Source: CAZOWM01 sp964583615
Lineage (GTDB): Bacteria; Spirochaetota; B62-G9; DRHN01
DNA: 64,000 bases
Direction: 5' to 3'
NCBI GenBank assembly: GCA_964583615.1
Contig: CAZOWM010000008.1
Location: 1 to 64,000, forward strand
A program made the translations under genes and the position numbers. Positions within the stretch are counted from its first letter, which is position 1. The number at the start of each line of letters is the position of its first letter. Below are positions 42,073 through 50,276 of this stretch, piece after piece. The notes beneath the pieces are model-generated. The model ran no database searches and was not told the origin of the DNA. It worked only from the letters and a program-made list of their open reading frames with translations.

Positions 42073-42758
42073 ACAGGGTCAGCAGATTGTTACTTCTGCT
42101 CTTTTTTGCAGTCCCCTGTATGGGAGCGGGTTCCGAAAAAAGCATTACCGTATTCGGGGAGTATCCGGTGGTCGAGGAGCTGGGGGAGGGAGCGTTTCAG
42201 CAGGAAGACAAAAACGGTTTTCCTCAGCTCATCGAATACGGAAATCTGGGCGGGTATAAGCAAAAAGCGTTCCGTGAAGCACTCCACTTCCTGGATGCAA
42301 ACGTGTTCGGGTATACATTTGTCTATAAACCGGGAAGCGTACTCATGAAGACGGAAGAAGTTTTTGAGGTGGAACTGAAGGGAAGCGTGGGAGCGGAGAA
42401 CACGAACACGGTTGGTGAAGGAGTGAATAAAACCATCTACAGAGTAAAGCTCGATTTTCCGGTGACCCCCTCGGTCCACAGATGGCAACAGGCTTTTATT
42501 AGCAATACGATCCGGCACATGCAGTCGGAGGGAACGTCGGAATTCTACACAGGCTGGGAGGGGAGGAGTGACGCACTGCGGGAGGCGCTCCGAAACCTCG
42601 TGCTTGCTGCAGCAATGAGGGAGCTGAGCTCGAAGCCGCTTCTTTTAAAAGGCGATATACTTCTGAAGGGAACCCCTGAATTTTCTGTAGGTGCGGGAAG
42701 GCACTACTGCAGGATATCGGGGTACGTGAATTTTTTGGAGATCATCACCTACGACTGA
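42069..42758 (+). CDS. Exported protein of unknown function in the uvrB operon
   Basis: The 229-residue protein has a signal peptide (about 1-20, MNRVSRLLLLLFFAVPCMGA). I do not recognise the mature part. It is mixed alpha/beta, with a helical block at about 150-185 (FISNTIRHMQSEG, then ALREALRNLVLAAAMREL). The end, VGAGRHYCRISGYVNFLEI, is beta-rich. It starts in an ATGA overlap with uvrB and ends 19 bases before the helicase gene, so it is co-transcribed with DNA repair genes even though it should leave the cytoplasm. Confidence 0.8.
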   Translation: MNRVSRLLLLLFFAVPCMGAGSEKSITVFGEYPVVEELGEGAFQQEDKNGFPQLIEYGNLGGYKQKAFREALHFLDANVFGYTFVYKPGSVLMKTEEVFEVELKGSVGAENTNTVGEGVNKTIYRVKLDFPVTPSVHRWQQAFISNTIRHMQSEGTSEFYTGWEGRSDALREALRNLVLAAAMRELSSKPLLLKGDILLKGTPEFSVGAGRHYCRISGYVNFLEIITYD

Positions 42759-42777
42759 CGAGTGTGAAAGGGATGCT

Positions 42778-45045
42778 TTGGAACTGACCGATTATCTCGA
42801 TCAATTAAAAAGAGAGCCGAAATTTGTCAGCAATGTGGTCTACTGGGGGAAAAGACCAAAGCAATCTGCTTGCTTCAGTCCCGTCCCCCAAGAGCTTCAT
42901 CCAGCGCTGAAGCACTATCTCGAAGAAAAGGGGATCAGTAATCTCTATTCACACCAACACGAGTGCTACAGGGCCGTTGCGGCTGGAAGGGACACGGTGA
43001 TCACCACCCCGACCGCATCGGGAAAGAGCCTTGCCTACAACCTGCCTGTGCTCGATGCGCTTTTAAAGGACAGGGACGCGAAAGCGCTCTATCTGTTTCC
43101 AACCAAGGCGCTGAGCCAGGATCAGGTGAAAATGCTCGAAGATTTTTCGCTTTCGGAGCTCAGGCTTTACATCTACGACGGAGACACTCCCAGTTCCATA
43201 CGGCAGGCCGCACGAAAGAACGGGCGCATCATCGTCACAAACCCCGACATGCTCCACACTGGGATACTGCCGAACCACCCGAAGTGGGTGAAGATATTCG
43301 ACGGCTTGCGTTACATCGTCCTTGACGAGCTCCACACGTACAGAGGGGTGTTCGGCAGTCATTTGTCACACGTGATGAAACGTTTACTGAGAGTTGCGAG
43401 GTTTTACAACTCATCTCCCGTGTTCATTGCTTCCTCAGCCACCATTGCGAATCCCGAGAATCTGTTCGAGAAGATCACAACAAGAACCCCCCTGCACATA
43501 TCAAAGAGCGGCTCTCCGCTTGGGGAGAAACACTACATTATCTACAACCCGCCTCTGGTGAATCCCGTGCAGGGAATACGGCGCGGTGTCGTGCTCGAAT
43601 CATACGGACTCGCACGCAGGTTCATCGAGAGCGGAAACGCCACCATCGTGTTCGCACGGAGCAGGCTGAACACTGAGATCGTTTTATCCTATCTGAAGAA
43701 GTGGATGCCTTCCGCCGCGGGGAGGGTCGAGGGGTACAGGGGAGGATATCTTCCCTCAGAGCGAAGACGTATCGAGGAGGGGCTGAAAAACGGTGAAATC
43801 AGAGGGATCGTATCGACGAACGCCCTCGAGCTGGGAATCGATATCGGAAGCCTCGATGTGAGCATCATGGCCGGCTATCCCGGCTCTGTATCGTCCTTTC
43901 ATCAACAGGCGGGGAGAAGCGGCAGGAAGGAAACACTCAGTGTTTCTGTTCTCGTGTGCTCGAACGGCCCGCTCGACCAGTATATCGCGGCCCATCCTGA
44001 ATACCTCATGGAAAAGACCCCCGAGGCGGCATTGATCAATCCCTCGAATATCTACATACTCGTAGACCAGATAAAATGCGCTGCATTCGAGATCCCTTTT
44101 ACAAAGAAAGAGGGGTTTGGCGGGGAGAACGTCTCGGATATCCTCGATTATCTCGAGGAAAAGGAGGTGCTGCACAGCGAAGACGAGACCTATCACTGGC
44201 AGGACCGCTCCTATCCCGCGGAAAACGTCTCCATCAGGAGTGCAGAGATAGGGAACTTCATCATCGTTGAATACGCCGGGAGAGCGAAGCGGGTCATCGG
44301 AGAGGTCGACCGTGCGAGCGTGCCGATGCTCCTCCATGAGAACGCAGTCTATATTCACGGAAGCCAGCAGTACCTCGTGACCAGGCTCGACTGGGACAAG
44401 CAGATCGCATATGTCGAGCGGTCGACGGTGAATTATTACACCGACGCGCTGACGAAGACAGACATACAGATCCTCGAGAAAAACATCGTGGAGCAATTCA
44501 CCTGCTATCAGGCATTCCTTGCGGATGTTCTCGTGCGGACACTTGCGGCAAAGTATAAAAAGATAAAGTTCGGAACCCATGAGAACATCGGATACGGTGA
44601 CATCAGCCTTCCCCCAACCGAGATTCACACAAGAAGCCTGATTTTGTCGTTTGAAAATGTGCTGTTCGCGAATCTTTCACGGGAAGAAGGCGAAAACCTT
44701 CTTCTATCGGTCTCAAACCTGCTCAGGAACATCAGTCCTCTGTACGTCATGACCGACATCAGGGACATCGGGTCCGCGGAGAGTCTGAGACAGCAGGTGA
44801 TCGGCCTTCCCACAGTCTTTCTCTTTGACAGGTATCCGGGCGGGGTGGGGCTTGCCGACAGGCTCTTCGAGAAGACCAATGAGCTTCTTCGGGCCTCATA
44901 TCAGAGGATACAGGAGTGTACCTGCAAAAACGGATGCCCTTCCTGCGTCGGGCCTGAAAGGTTCAACAAGGAGATCGCCGCGCATTTTTTCGAGACGCTC
45001 CTGAAGGCGGAGATAAAGCTCGTGCAGAAAGACGAAGGAACATGA
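42778..45045 (+). CDS. DEAD/DEAH-box helicase, MrfA/YprA-like with DUF1998
   Basis: This superfamily 2 helicase of 755 residues has Walker A TPTASGKS (77-84), DELH at the Walker B site (near 183-186) and motif VI QQAGRSGRKE near 380. The C-terminal DUF1998-type region has four cysteines in CTCKNGCPSC (about 715-724), which bind zinc. This layout is that of B. subtilis MrfA (YprA), a 3'-5' helicase that repairs mitomycin C damage together with MrfB. TTG 42778 is the start after GAAAGGG. The next gene is the MrfB-like partner, seven bases on. Confidence 0.9.
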   Translation: MELTDYLDQLKREPKFVSNVVYWGKRPKQSACFSPVPQELHPALKHYLEEKGISNLYSHQHECYRAVAAGRDTVITTPTASGKSLAYNLPVLDALLKDRDAKALYLFPTKALSQDQVKMLEDFSLSELRLYIYDGDTPSSIRQAARKNGRIIVTNPDMLHTGILPNHPKWVKIFDGLRYIVLDELHTYRGVFGSHLSHVMKRLLRVARFYNSSPVFIASSATIANPENLFEKITTRTPLHISKSGSPLGEKHYIIYNPPLVNPVQGIRRGVVLESYGLARRFIESGNATIVFARSRLNTEIVLSYLKKWMPSAAGRVEGYRGGYLPSERRRIEEGLKNGEIRGIVSTNALELGIDIGSLDVSIMAGYPGSVSSFHQQAGRSGRKETLSVSVLVCSNGPLDQYIAAHPEYLMEKTPEAALINPSNIYILVDQIKCAAFEIPFTKKEGFGGENVSDILDYLEEKEVLHSEDETYHWQDRSYPAENVSIRSAEIGNFIIVEYAGRAKRVIGEVDRASVPMLLHENAVYIHGSQQYLVTRLDWDKQIAYVERSTVNYYTDALTKTDIQILEKNIVEQFTCYQAFLADVLVRTLAAKYKKIKFGTHENIGYGDISLPPTEIHTRSLILSFENVLFANLSREEGENLLLSVSNLLRNISPLYVMTDIRDIGSAESLRQQVIGLPTVFLFDRYPGGVGLADRLFEKTNELLRASYQRIQECTCKNGCPSCVGPERFNKEIAAHFFETLLKAEIKLVQKDEGT

Positions 45046-45051
45046 GTCCGC

Positions 45052-46356
45052 ATGTTTCGTGCGGAGAGAGGAGAAGGCGTGGAAAGGCTGCAATTCTACG
45101 AGCGGTCGAGAAGCAGATCCTTCAAAAGCTTTGACGCCCCTGATGCCTGGAACAGAACACTCGAAAAGGTTTGCACGCGCTGCAGCGGTACTGTTATACG
45201 GGATGGGGCGCAATCCGTGCTCATGGTCGAACGCACGATGCCTGCGCACGCGGTTTTTGGCTCCGATGAAAAAGGCACACGGCTGATCGATGAGAAGGCG
45301 CTTCACACATTCGCGCAACTCGCGGGCGCAGGATCAGGCAGGCGAGTGCGGGCGGAGGACCTGGTGTTTTTCGATATAGAAACAACGGGGCTTTCCGGGG
45401 GTGCGGGAACGACAATTTTCCTTGCGGGGTTCGGCTCCCTCAGTGAAGGGCGGGCCCGGACCGTCCAGTACTTTCTCAACGGCCTGTCGTCAGAGAGGCT
45501 ATTTCTCAGGCTCATTTCAGATCATCTTGTATCCGGCATGGTCCTCGTTTCCTATAACGGGAAAAGTTTCGACTACAACATCATCAGAAACAGGTTCATT
45601 CTCAACAGGATTTCCGATGCAGGCCTCGATCATATTCACTTCGACCTGCTTCACTCGTCGAGGAGGCTGTGGAGGGGGATGTTTCCCGACTTTTCGCTCG
45701 GAACTGTTGAGAGAATGGCGCTCGGCGTGCTGCGGAAAGATGATATTCCCGGGTTTTTGATACCGGACGTGTATTTTGATTACCTCAAAGGCGTGAACGT
45801 GACAGAAAGGCTGGAAAAAGTGTTTTCCCACAACAGGCTCGATGTCCTGTCTCTGTTCGCTCTTTTCGCAAAACAGCTCGAAATTATCACATCGGGACTG
45901 GATGCAGAAACACACTCTCCAGACCGGGAACCGAGCCGCTGCAACCTCGTGTCGCTCGCGGAATATCTTATGCAAAAGGGGTATTTGCGACAGGCAAAAC
46001 ACATACTGTTACCGCATACCGGGGACCCGGCAGCCCTCAAGCGGCTTGCCCTTCTGTGCAAACGGCAGAAACAGAGCGAAGAGGCCCTCCGTTACTTCAC
46101 GCTTCTCACGCAGAGAGCACGGGTGCCCACAGATTACATTTTCGCCTGTACGGAAGCGGCAAAGCTCCACGAGCACGTGTTCAAAGACTTTCGGAAAGCA
46201 ATTGTGTACGCAGAAAAGGCCAAGCTCTGGCTTTCACGGAGCGGGTATCTTCATCCAGAGCTCGCCGCAGGCTACGAAAGCGCGCGGTTTCTCGTCGAAA
46301 AGCGACTGGTCCGGCTGCAGCGAAAACTCGGGGAAAGGAATACCGGAAAGGCATAG
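45052..46356 (+). CDS. DEDD-type exonuclease, MrfB/YprB-like
   Basis: The 434-residue protein has an RNase H-like exonuclease core: FFDIETTGL (106-114, Asp108 and Glu110) is Exo I, YNGKSFDYNIIRNRF near 167-181 is Exo II, and HNRLDVLSL near 261-269 is Exo III. The C-terminal third is helical and repeat-like (RYFTLLTQRAR and similar), compatible with TPR. B. subtilis MrfB has the same arrangement and works with MrfA on mitomycin lesions. A CTRCSG near 41-46 might be half of a metal site. It begins seven bases after the helicase and ends 28 bases before the Nudix gene. Confidence 0.88.
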   Translation: MFRAERGEGVERLQFYERSRSRSFKSFDAPDAWNRTLEKVCTRCSGTVIRDGAQSVLMVERTMPAHAVFGSDEKGTRLIDEKALHTFAQLAGAGSGRRVRAEDLVFFDIETTGLSGGAGTTIFLAGFGSLSEGRARTVQYFLNGLSSERLFLRLISDHLVSGMVLVSYNGKSFDYNIIRNRFILNRISDAGLDHIHFDLLHSSRRLWRGMFPDFSLGTVERMALGVLRKDDIPGFLIPDVYFDYLKGVNVTERLEKVFSHNRLDVLSLFALFAKQLEIITSGLDAETHSPDREPSRCNLVSLAEYLMQKGYLRQAKHILLPHTGDPAALKRLALLCKRQKQSEEALRYFTLLTQRARVPTDYIFACTEAAKLHEHVFKDFRKAIVYAEKAKLWLSRSGYLHPELAAGYESARFLVEKRLVRLQRKLGERNTGKA

Positions 46357-46383
46357 CACCCAGCACATTGACGGGGAGGCAGA

Positions 46384-46965
46384 ATGGAATACAGCGCGAG
46401 AAGCGTTGAGATCATCTTCAATGAATTTTTTCGAGTAGAGCGGGCACGGGTTCGCTGGGAACAGTTCGAAGGCAGGATGGGGCAAGAGCACACGAGGTAC
46501 GTGATCCGGAGAGGGGAGTCGGCCGGAGTGGTGCCAGTGTGTGAGAAAACCGAGAGGATCGTGCTCGTGAATCAGTTTAGGTACCCGGCAGCCGGTAAAG
46601 CATTCGACGGTTACCTCTGGGAGATTCCTGCGGGTATGGTGGACAAGGGGGAGAGCCCGGAAAAAACCGCCAAAAGGGAGCTTCTGGAGGAAATCGGAGC
46701 ATGCGGGAACGCGCTCACTCCGCTCATCTCATTTTTTCTCTCACCGGGCGCCCTTGACGAAAAATTTCATCTTTTCTGGACGAAAGTGCCTGACTGCCTG
46801 CTCCTCTCCCCCATTGGGGGAAACAGAAGGGAGAGTGAAAACTTGCAGGTGAAGCTCTTTGAAAAGGAAACGCTTTTCAGGATGATCAAACAAAATCTGA
46901 TTCAGGACGCAAAGACGATCGCCTCGCTTCTTTTTTACTTCTCGTTTATTTCCGACACCGCATGA
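46384..46965 (+). CDS. Nudix hydrolase, ADP-ribose pyrophosphatase-like
   Basis: This protein of 193 residues has a complete Nudix box at 84-106: G-x5-E-x7-RELLEEIG, that is, GMVDKGE followed by REL and EEIGA. VNQFRYPAAGKAFDGYLWEIPAG just before it is the pattern of ADP-ribose pyrophosphatases (NudF type), where the Tyr/Trp/Glu strand holds the ADP-ribose. It is the last gene of the uvrB-MrfAB-type run. Whether it cleans up nucleotides made in repair is only inference. Confidence 0.88.
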   Translation: MEYSARSVEIIFNEFFRVERARVRWEQFEGRMGQEHTRYVIRRGESAGVVPVCEKTERIVLVNQFRYPAAGKAFDGYLWEIPAGMVDKGESPEKTAKRELLEEIGACGNALTPLISFFLSPGALDEKFHLFWTKVPDCLLLSPIGGNRRESENLQVKLFEKETLFRMIKQNLIQDAKTIASLLFYFSFISDTA

Positions 46966-46966
46966 G

Positions 46967-47044
46967 AATGCCAAGGGTAAAGGCCCCCAGGCCCGCCGGT
47001 CGACGATCGGGTGGACACACGGCGGAATTTGTTATCTTGGCATT
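46967..47044 (+). other. 78-base nested stem-loop after the Nudix gene
   Basis: AATGCCAAG (46967-46975) is exactly complementary to CTTGGCATT (47036-47044). Inside, CCGCCG (46993-46998) pairs with CGGCGG (47020-47025). The outer 3' arm runs into TTTCC and further T-rich sequence. It begins one base after the Nudix stop codon. It may be a large terminator or a structured RNA; it precedes the flavodiiron promoter. Confidence 0.5.
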
Positions 47045-47050
47045 TTTCCA

Positions 47051-47078
47051 TTGCATTTTTTACCGTCGCATTTATATT
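47051..47078 (+). promoter_or_regulatory. Predicted promoter of the flavodiiron gene
   Basis: TTGCAT (47051-47056) and TATATT (47073-47078) are separated by 16 bases. The predicted transcript starts near 47085, giving a leader of about 37 bases with AAGGAG. Confidence 0.45.
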
Positions 47079-47121
47079 AACCCTTAAGTGTGACTCAGGA
47101 AAAAGGTCAAGGAGCCTTATG

Positions 47122-48312
47122 ATGGACAGCCCAATTGCAATTTCGGAGGATATATTCTGGATCGGTGTGAATGATCTTGAAACCGAACTGTTCGAAGCTC
47201 TATGGCCTCTTCCCCAGGGAATCTCATACAACTCCTATATCATAAACGATGAAAAGGTCGTGCTCATCGATACATTGAAAAAAACCTATCTCTCGCAGTT
47301 TATCGACAAGATCAAGGCAATCCTGAAAGACGGGAAGACCGTCGATTACCTCGTCGTGAACCACATGGAGCCCGACCACTCGGGCGCAATGAAAGTGCTG
47401 CACGAGATATTCCCCGACATGCAGATTATCGGAAACAGAAAGACGGTCGATTTCATCAAGGGGTTCTATGACATCGATGAAACACACATAAAGGTCGTGG
47501 ATGACGGCGACACACTGGAGCTCGGGAAACACACGCTACAGTTTTTCCTGACGCCAATGGTCCACTGGCCTGAGACGATGATGACCTACGAGAAGCACAA
47601 CAAGGTGCTCTTCTCGGGTGATGCGTTCGGCGGGTTCGGAACGCTCAACGGAGGGATATTTGATGACGAGGTGGACCTGAATTACTTTGAAAACGAAATC
47701 CTCAGATACTTCTCAAATATTGTGGGCAAGTACAGTGCAATGGTTCAGAAGGCCCTGGGCAGGCTGAAGGACCTCGATGTTCGGACCATTGCCTCAACCC
47801 ACGGCCCCATATTCCGAAAAGATTTTTCCTACATCGTAAACCTGTACGACCGGTGGAGCAGGCAGGAGTCGGAGAGGGGAGTCGTCATCGTATATGCTTC
47901 GATGTACGGGAATACGCAGGTCATGGCGGAGTCGATCGCCCGCGCGCTTGCGATGGAGGGAGTTGACCGTATCAGGCTTCACAATATCTCGCATTCTCAT
48001 ATGTCCTATGTGATCACCGATGTGTGGCGGTTCAAGGGCCTCGTCCTCGGAAGCTGCACCTACAACACGAAGCTCTTTCCACCCATGGAGATGCTCGTAA
48101 GGACCCTCGAAAACGACAAGCTGAAGGACAGAGTCGTGGGAATATTCGGCTCATACAGCTGGAGCGGGGGGGCGGTAAAAGAGCTGAAAGCCTTTGCAGA
48201 GCAAAAGGATTTCAACTTCGTCCAACCAGTGGTAGAGTCGAAGTTCGCGCCCCGAAAAGAAGACATTTCACAGCTGAGAATCCTGGGGAAAAATGTCGCC
48301 GCAGCACTCTGA
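47122..48312 (+). CDS. Flavodiiron protein (A-type flavoprotein, O2/NO reductase)
   Basis: This protein of 396 residues has a metallo-beta-lactamase-fold diiron domain followed by a flavodoxin domain. The diiron ligands are in HMEPDHSG (81-88: His81, Glu83, Asp85, His86), then MVHWPE near 148, SGDAFGGFG near 167 and STHGPIF near 228. The flavodoxin part starts at VVIVYASMYGNTQ near 255. Such proteins reduce oxygen to water or nitric oxide to nitrous oxide and protect anaerobes. ATG 47122 is seven bases after AAGGAG; ATG 47119 is an alternative. It is a single gene, bounded by the upstream stem-loop and a downstream terminator. Confidence 0.93.
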   Translation: MDSPIAISEDIFWIGVNDLETELFEALWPLPQGISYNSYIINDEKVVLIDTLKKTYLSQFIDKIKAILKDGKTVDYLVVNHMEPDHSGAMKVLHEIFPDMQIIGNRKTVDFIKGFYDIDETHIKVVDDGDTLELGKHTLQFFLTPMVHWPETMMTYEKHNKVLFSGDAFGGFGTLNGGIFDDEVDLNYFENEILRYFSNIVGKYSAMVQKALGRLKDLDVRTIASTHGPIFRKDFSYIVNLYDRWSRQESERGVVIVYASMYGNTQVMAESIARALAMEGVDRIRLHNISHSHMSYVITDVWRFKGLVLGSCTYNTKLFPPMEMLVRTLENDKLKDRVVGIFGSYSWSGGAVKELKAFAEQKDFNFVQPVVESKFAPRKEDISQLRILGKNVAAAL

Positions 48313-48315
48313 AAA

Positions 48316-48339
48316 GGGGACCCTTTGCGTTCGGTCCCT
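48316..48339. terminator. Convergent terminator hairpin
   Basis: GGGGACC (48316-48322) pairs with GGTCCCT (48333-48339), seven pairs including one G-T, around ten bases. On the minus strand TTTT follows the stem, so it best terminates the leftward voltage-sensor gene, whose stop overlaps it. It may also end the flavodiiron transcript. Confidence 0.55.
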
Positions 48340-49400
48340 CAGAGGTTCTGGTTTTTTATCTCCAGGATCTTTCTCTTCACTGGAAGCCACTTCCTGTTGT
48401 ACTGTTCGGCAAGCTGATAGGTCTCGAACTCCATCTTTTTTCGAGCAATCCTCACAGGAGTGGAATACTCTGCAGATCTGAACCCTCTGAGCATCACCAT
48501 GACGATCCCTGAAATGTGCCTGTTGAAGTAAAGGCGGTAGAGGGTTGACGCGACGATGATAATTCCGATGATCATGGAAAATGCGAGAAGATTTATGAAT
48601 GACCTGGTTTTTTGGAGGTCCTTTCTGCTGAAATAGACCGAGTAACCTGAGATCCGTGAAACCGTGTAGTCGTCGGTCAGATAGTATTTCTTAAAATCTC
48701 TCTCAGAGACCCGACTGTAGACAGGCGTAGTCTCCTGCTCTATAAAGAGCACGGTTTCGGAGCCGTGGAGAAGGGCTTCGAAATCGGGTTCGGGGTTTTC
48801 TTCGAGGTAATTGGTAAGGAGCTTTTCTGTTTCCTCGGATCCCGATTGAAGTACCTCGCCCCTTTCGACGAACGCAAACCCGATGAGCGCGAGCACGATG
48901 ATCAGAACAGCGAGGCTCACCATACGCGCGACGTATTTTGACGTAAGAATGTGCTTTTGCCTGAGCTTTCCAAAGATTTTCAGTGCCCTGACAAAGCGCA
49001 GAGTCCTGGTCACACGTATTACCTTGACGATTTTCAGAAAGCTCAGAGAGCCGAGCACAGTGATGAATCCGGCCTCTCCGGAAAAAAAGGTCATCCACAT
49101 GAGAGGCCCGGAGTGGAATACGAGAAGCGGAAGAGAGGCGACAAAGTCGATGAACCCCCCTTCCCGCAGAATATATCCTGTAGCCCCTCCTCTTCGCGCC
49201 GCGAAAAAGAGGCGCACGAAGAACTCGATACTGAAGAGCAGATCGAAACCGAAACCCGCGATGAGGAGATAGGTTCGAATCTGCGCGCTGTAATCCATGA
49301 ACAGCGCGTACTCCTCAAAGAGTGTTTCGAGGATTACGAGAAGAATAAAGAATACGATAAAACTCTCAAAGACATTGCCCAGATAACTTTTTTCTTTCAT
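48339..49400 (-). CDS. Voltage-sensor-domain membrane protein with periplasmic loop and HAMP-like tail, no pore motif
   Basis: The 353-residue protein has four N-terminal helices like the S1-S4 voltage sensor of ion channels. Glu59 is in the S2 segment FSIEFFVRLFF and Asp85 is in the S3 segment FIDFVASLPLL. S4 has positive residues at every third place from 123 to 141 (K, K, R, R, R, R, K). A fifth helix (158-178) is followed by a loop of about 90 residues, then a sixth helix (268-290). The loop has no TxGYG-type selectivity filter. The last 60 residues (including YQLAEQYNRKW) resemble a HAMP linker. It starts 15 bases after the caspase gene. Confidence 0.82.
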   Translation of the reverse strand: MKEKSYLGNVFESFIVFFILLVILETLFEEYALFMDYSAQIRTYLLIAGFGFDLLFSIEFFVRLFFAARRGGATGYILREGGFIDFVASLPLLVFHSGPLMWMTFFSGEAGFITVLGSLSFLKIVKVIRVTRTLRFVRALKIFGKLRQKHILTSKYVARMVSLAVLIIVLALIGFAFVERGEVLQSGSEETEKLLTNYLEENPEPDFEALLHGSETVLFIEQETTPVYSRVSERDFKKYYLTDDYTVSRISGYSVYFSRKDLQKTRSFINLLAFSMIIGIIIVASTLYRLYFNRHISGIVMVMLRGFRSAEYSTPVRIARKKMEFETYQLAEQYNRKWLPVKRKILEIKNQNL

Positions 49401-49415
49401 AAAATCACCTCTTCC

Positions 49416-50276
49416 CTAACGGGTGATAAGAATATCGATAAAATCCAGCGGACACCTCAGCACCGGGTGCTGGGGATATGGATAGTACTCTGTATGAATT
49501 TCGGCATATTCGAACAATTCTCTTACCGTAATGAACTTGTCGTTGTTTTTGTCTGCCATGAATGTATCCAGCCCCTGAATGAGGTAGTAGGTAAAAAGGC
49601 CGTGCCCCAGTGAATCGAGCTCCACAGATTCCTCGTTCTGTGCGGACGCGGTCATGACAGGCAGGCTCGTTATGGTGAGGTCGCTTCCCCCTCCCGAGCC
49701 TTTGGAGCGGGCCCCTTCTATGTACTTGACCCTGACACCTGTCGAAGACAGAGACCTGTTCACGAGCCCCCCGCTGTAGCAGGAGTCAACGATAAAGGCC
49801 CCCTTTGCCGTTTTGCAGGAGGAAAATACCGAACCGAGCTCGTCGTCGGTTATGAGTGTCGAGTCGTCAATGGGCGCGTAATCCACTGGAACGAGCGCCT
49901 CGTCCGTCCCGTCGGACTCGTCACCGTTCGTGTCAGCCACGGTTGTCCCGTGACCTGAGAAGTATACGAGGATGTAGTCTTTTTGCTCGGCCTGTGTGAC
50001 CATGTTCGTGAGCTCATTCATAATCGCGGATTTTGTCGCAGCGGGTCCGTAGAGAGTGGTGAGATCAGCTGCGTTCCAGCCTCTTTGCACGAGAGAATCG
50101 TGCATGGACGCTGCGTCTGCCTCACAGTAGTCGAGGTTATTAACTGCAGGATTTGTGTCGTAGTTTATTCCGATGAGAAGACCGTAAAACCCGGTGTCGT
50201 GAAGAATCGGGAGGATGGAGCACCCCGCTGAGAGAAAAATCGCACCAATACACAGCGAGAGGAGCACATTTCTCAT
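49416..50276 (-). CDS. Caspase-family (metacaspase-like) lipoprotein with an EF-hand-like loop
   Basis: This protein of 286 residues has a signal sequence ending LSAGC with Cys19 as a likely lipid anchor. A C14 peptidase p20-like domain follows: FYGLLIGINYD (30-40), the catalytic His109 in YFSGHGT, and the catalytic Cys166 in VDSCYSGG. Both catalytic residues are present. Near the C-terminus a 12-residue loop from Asp242 to Glu253 has Asp, Asn, Asp, Thr and Glu at EF-hand positions 1, 3, 5, 9 and 12. Metacaspases cut after Arg or Lys, often with calcium. It overlaps the barrel gene by four bases (ATGA). Confidence 0.88.
   Translation of the reverse strand: MRNVLLSLCIGAIFLSAGCSILPILHDTGFYGLLIGINYDTNPAVNNLDYCEADAASMHDSLVQRGWNAADLTTLYGPAATKSAIMNELTNMVTQAEQKDYILVYFSGHGTTVADTNGDESDGTDEALVPVDYAPIDDSTLITDDELGSVFSSCKTAKGAFIVDSCYSGGLVNRSLSSTGVRVKYIEGARSKGSGGGSDLTITSLPVMTASAQNEESVELDSLGHGLFTYYLIQGLDTFMADKNNDKFITVRELFEYAEIHTEYYPYPQHPVLRCPLDFIDILITR

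Noticed and set aside
43756..44628. 290-residue minus-strand ORF inside the MrfA-like gene
   Set aside because: Shadow of a clear helicase; composition follows the codon pattern of the real gene.
48951..49613. Plus-strand ORF of 220 residues spanning the voltage-sensor and caspase genes
   Set aside because: It crosses the boundary of two real minus-strand genes and has no family-like features.
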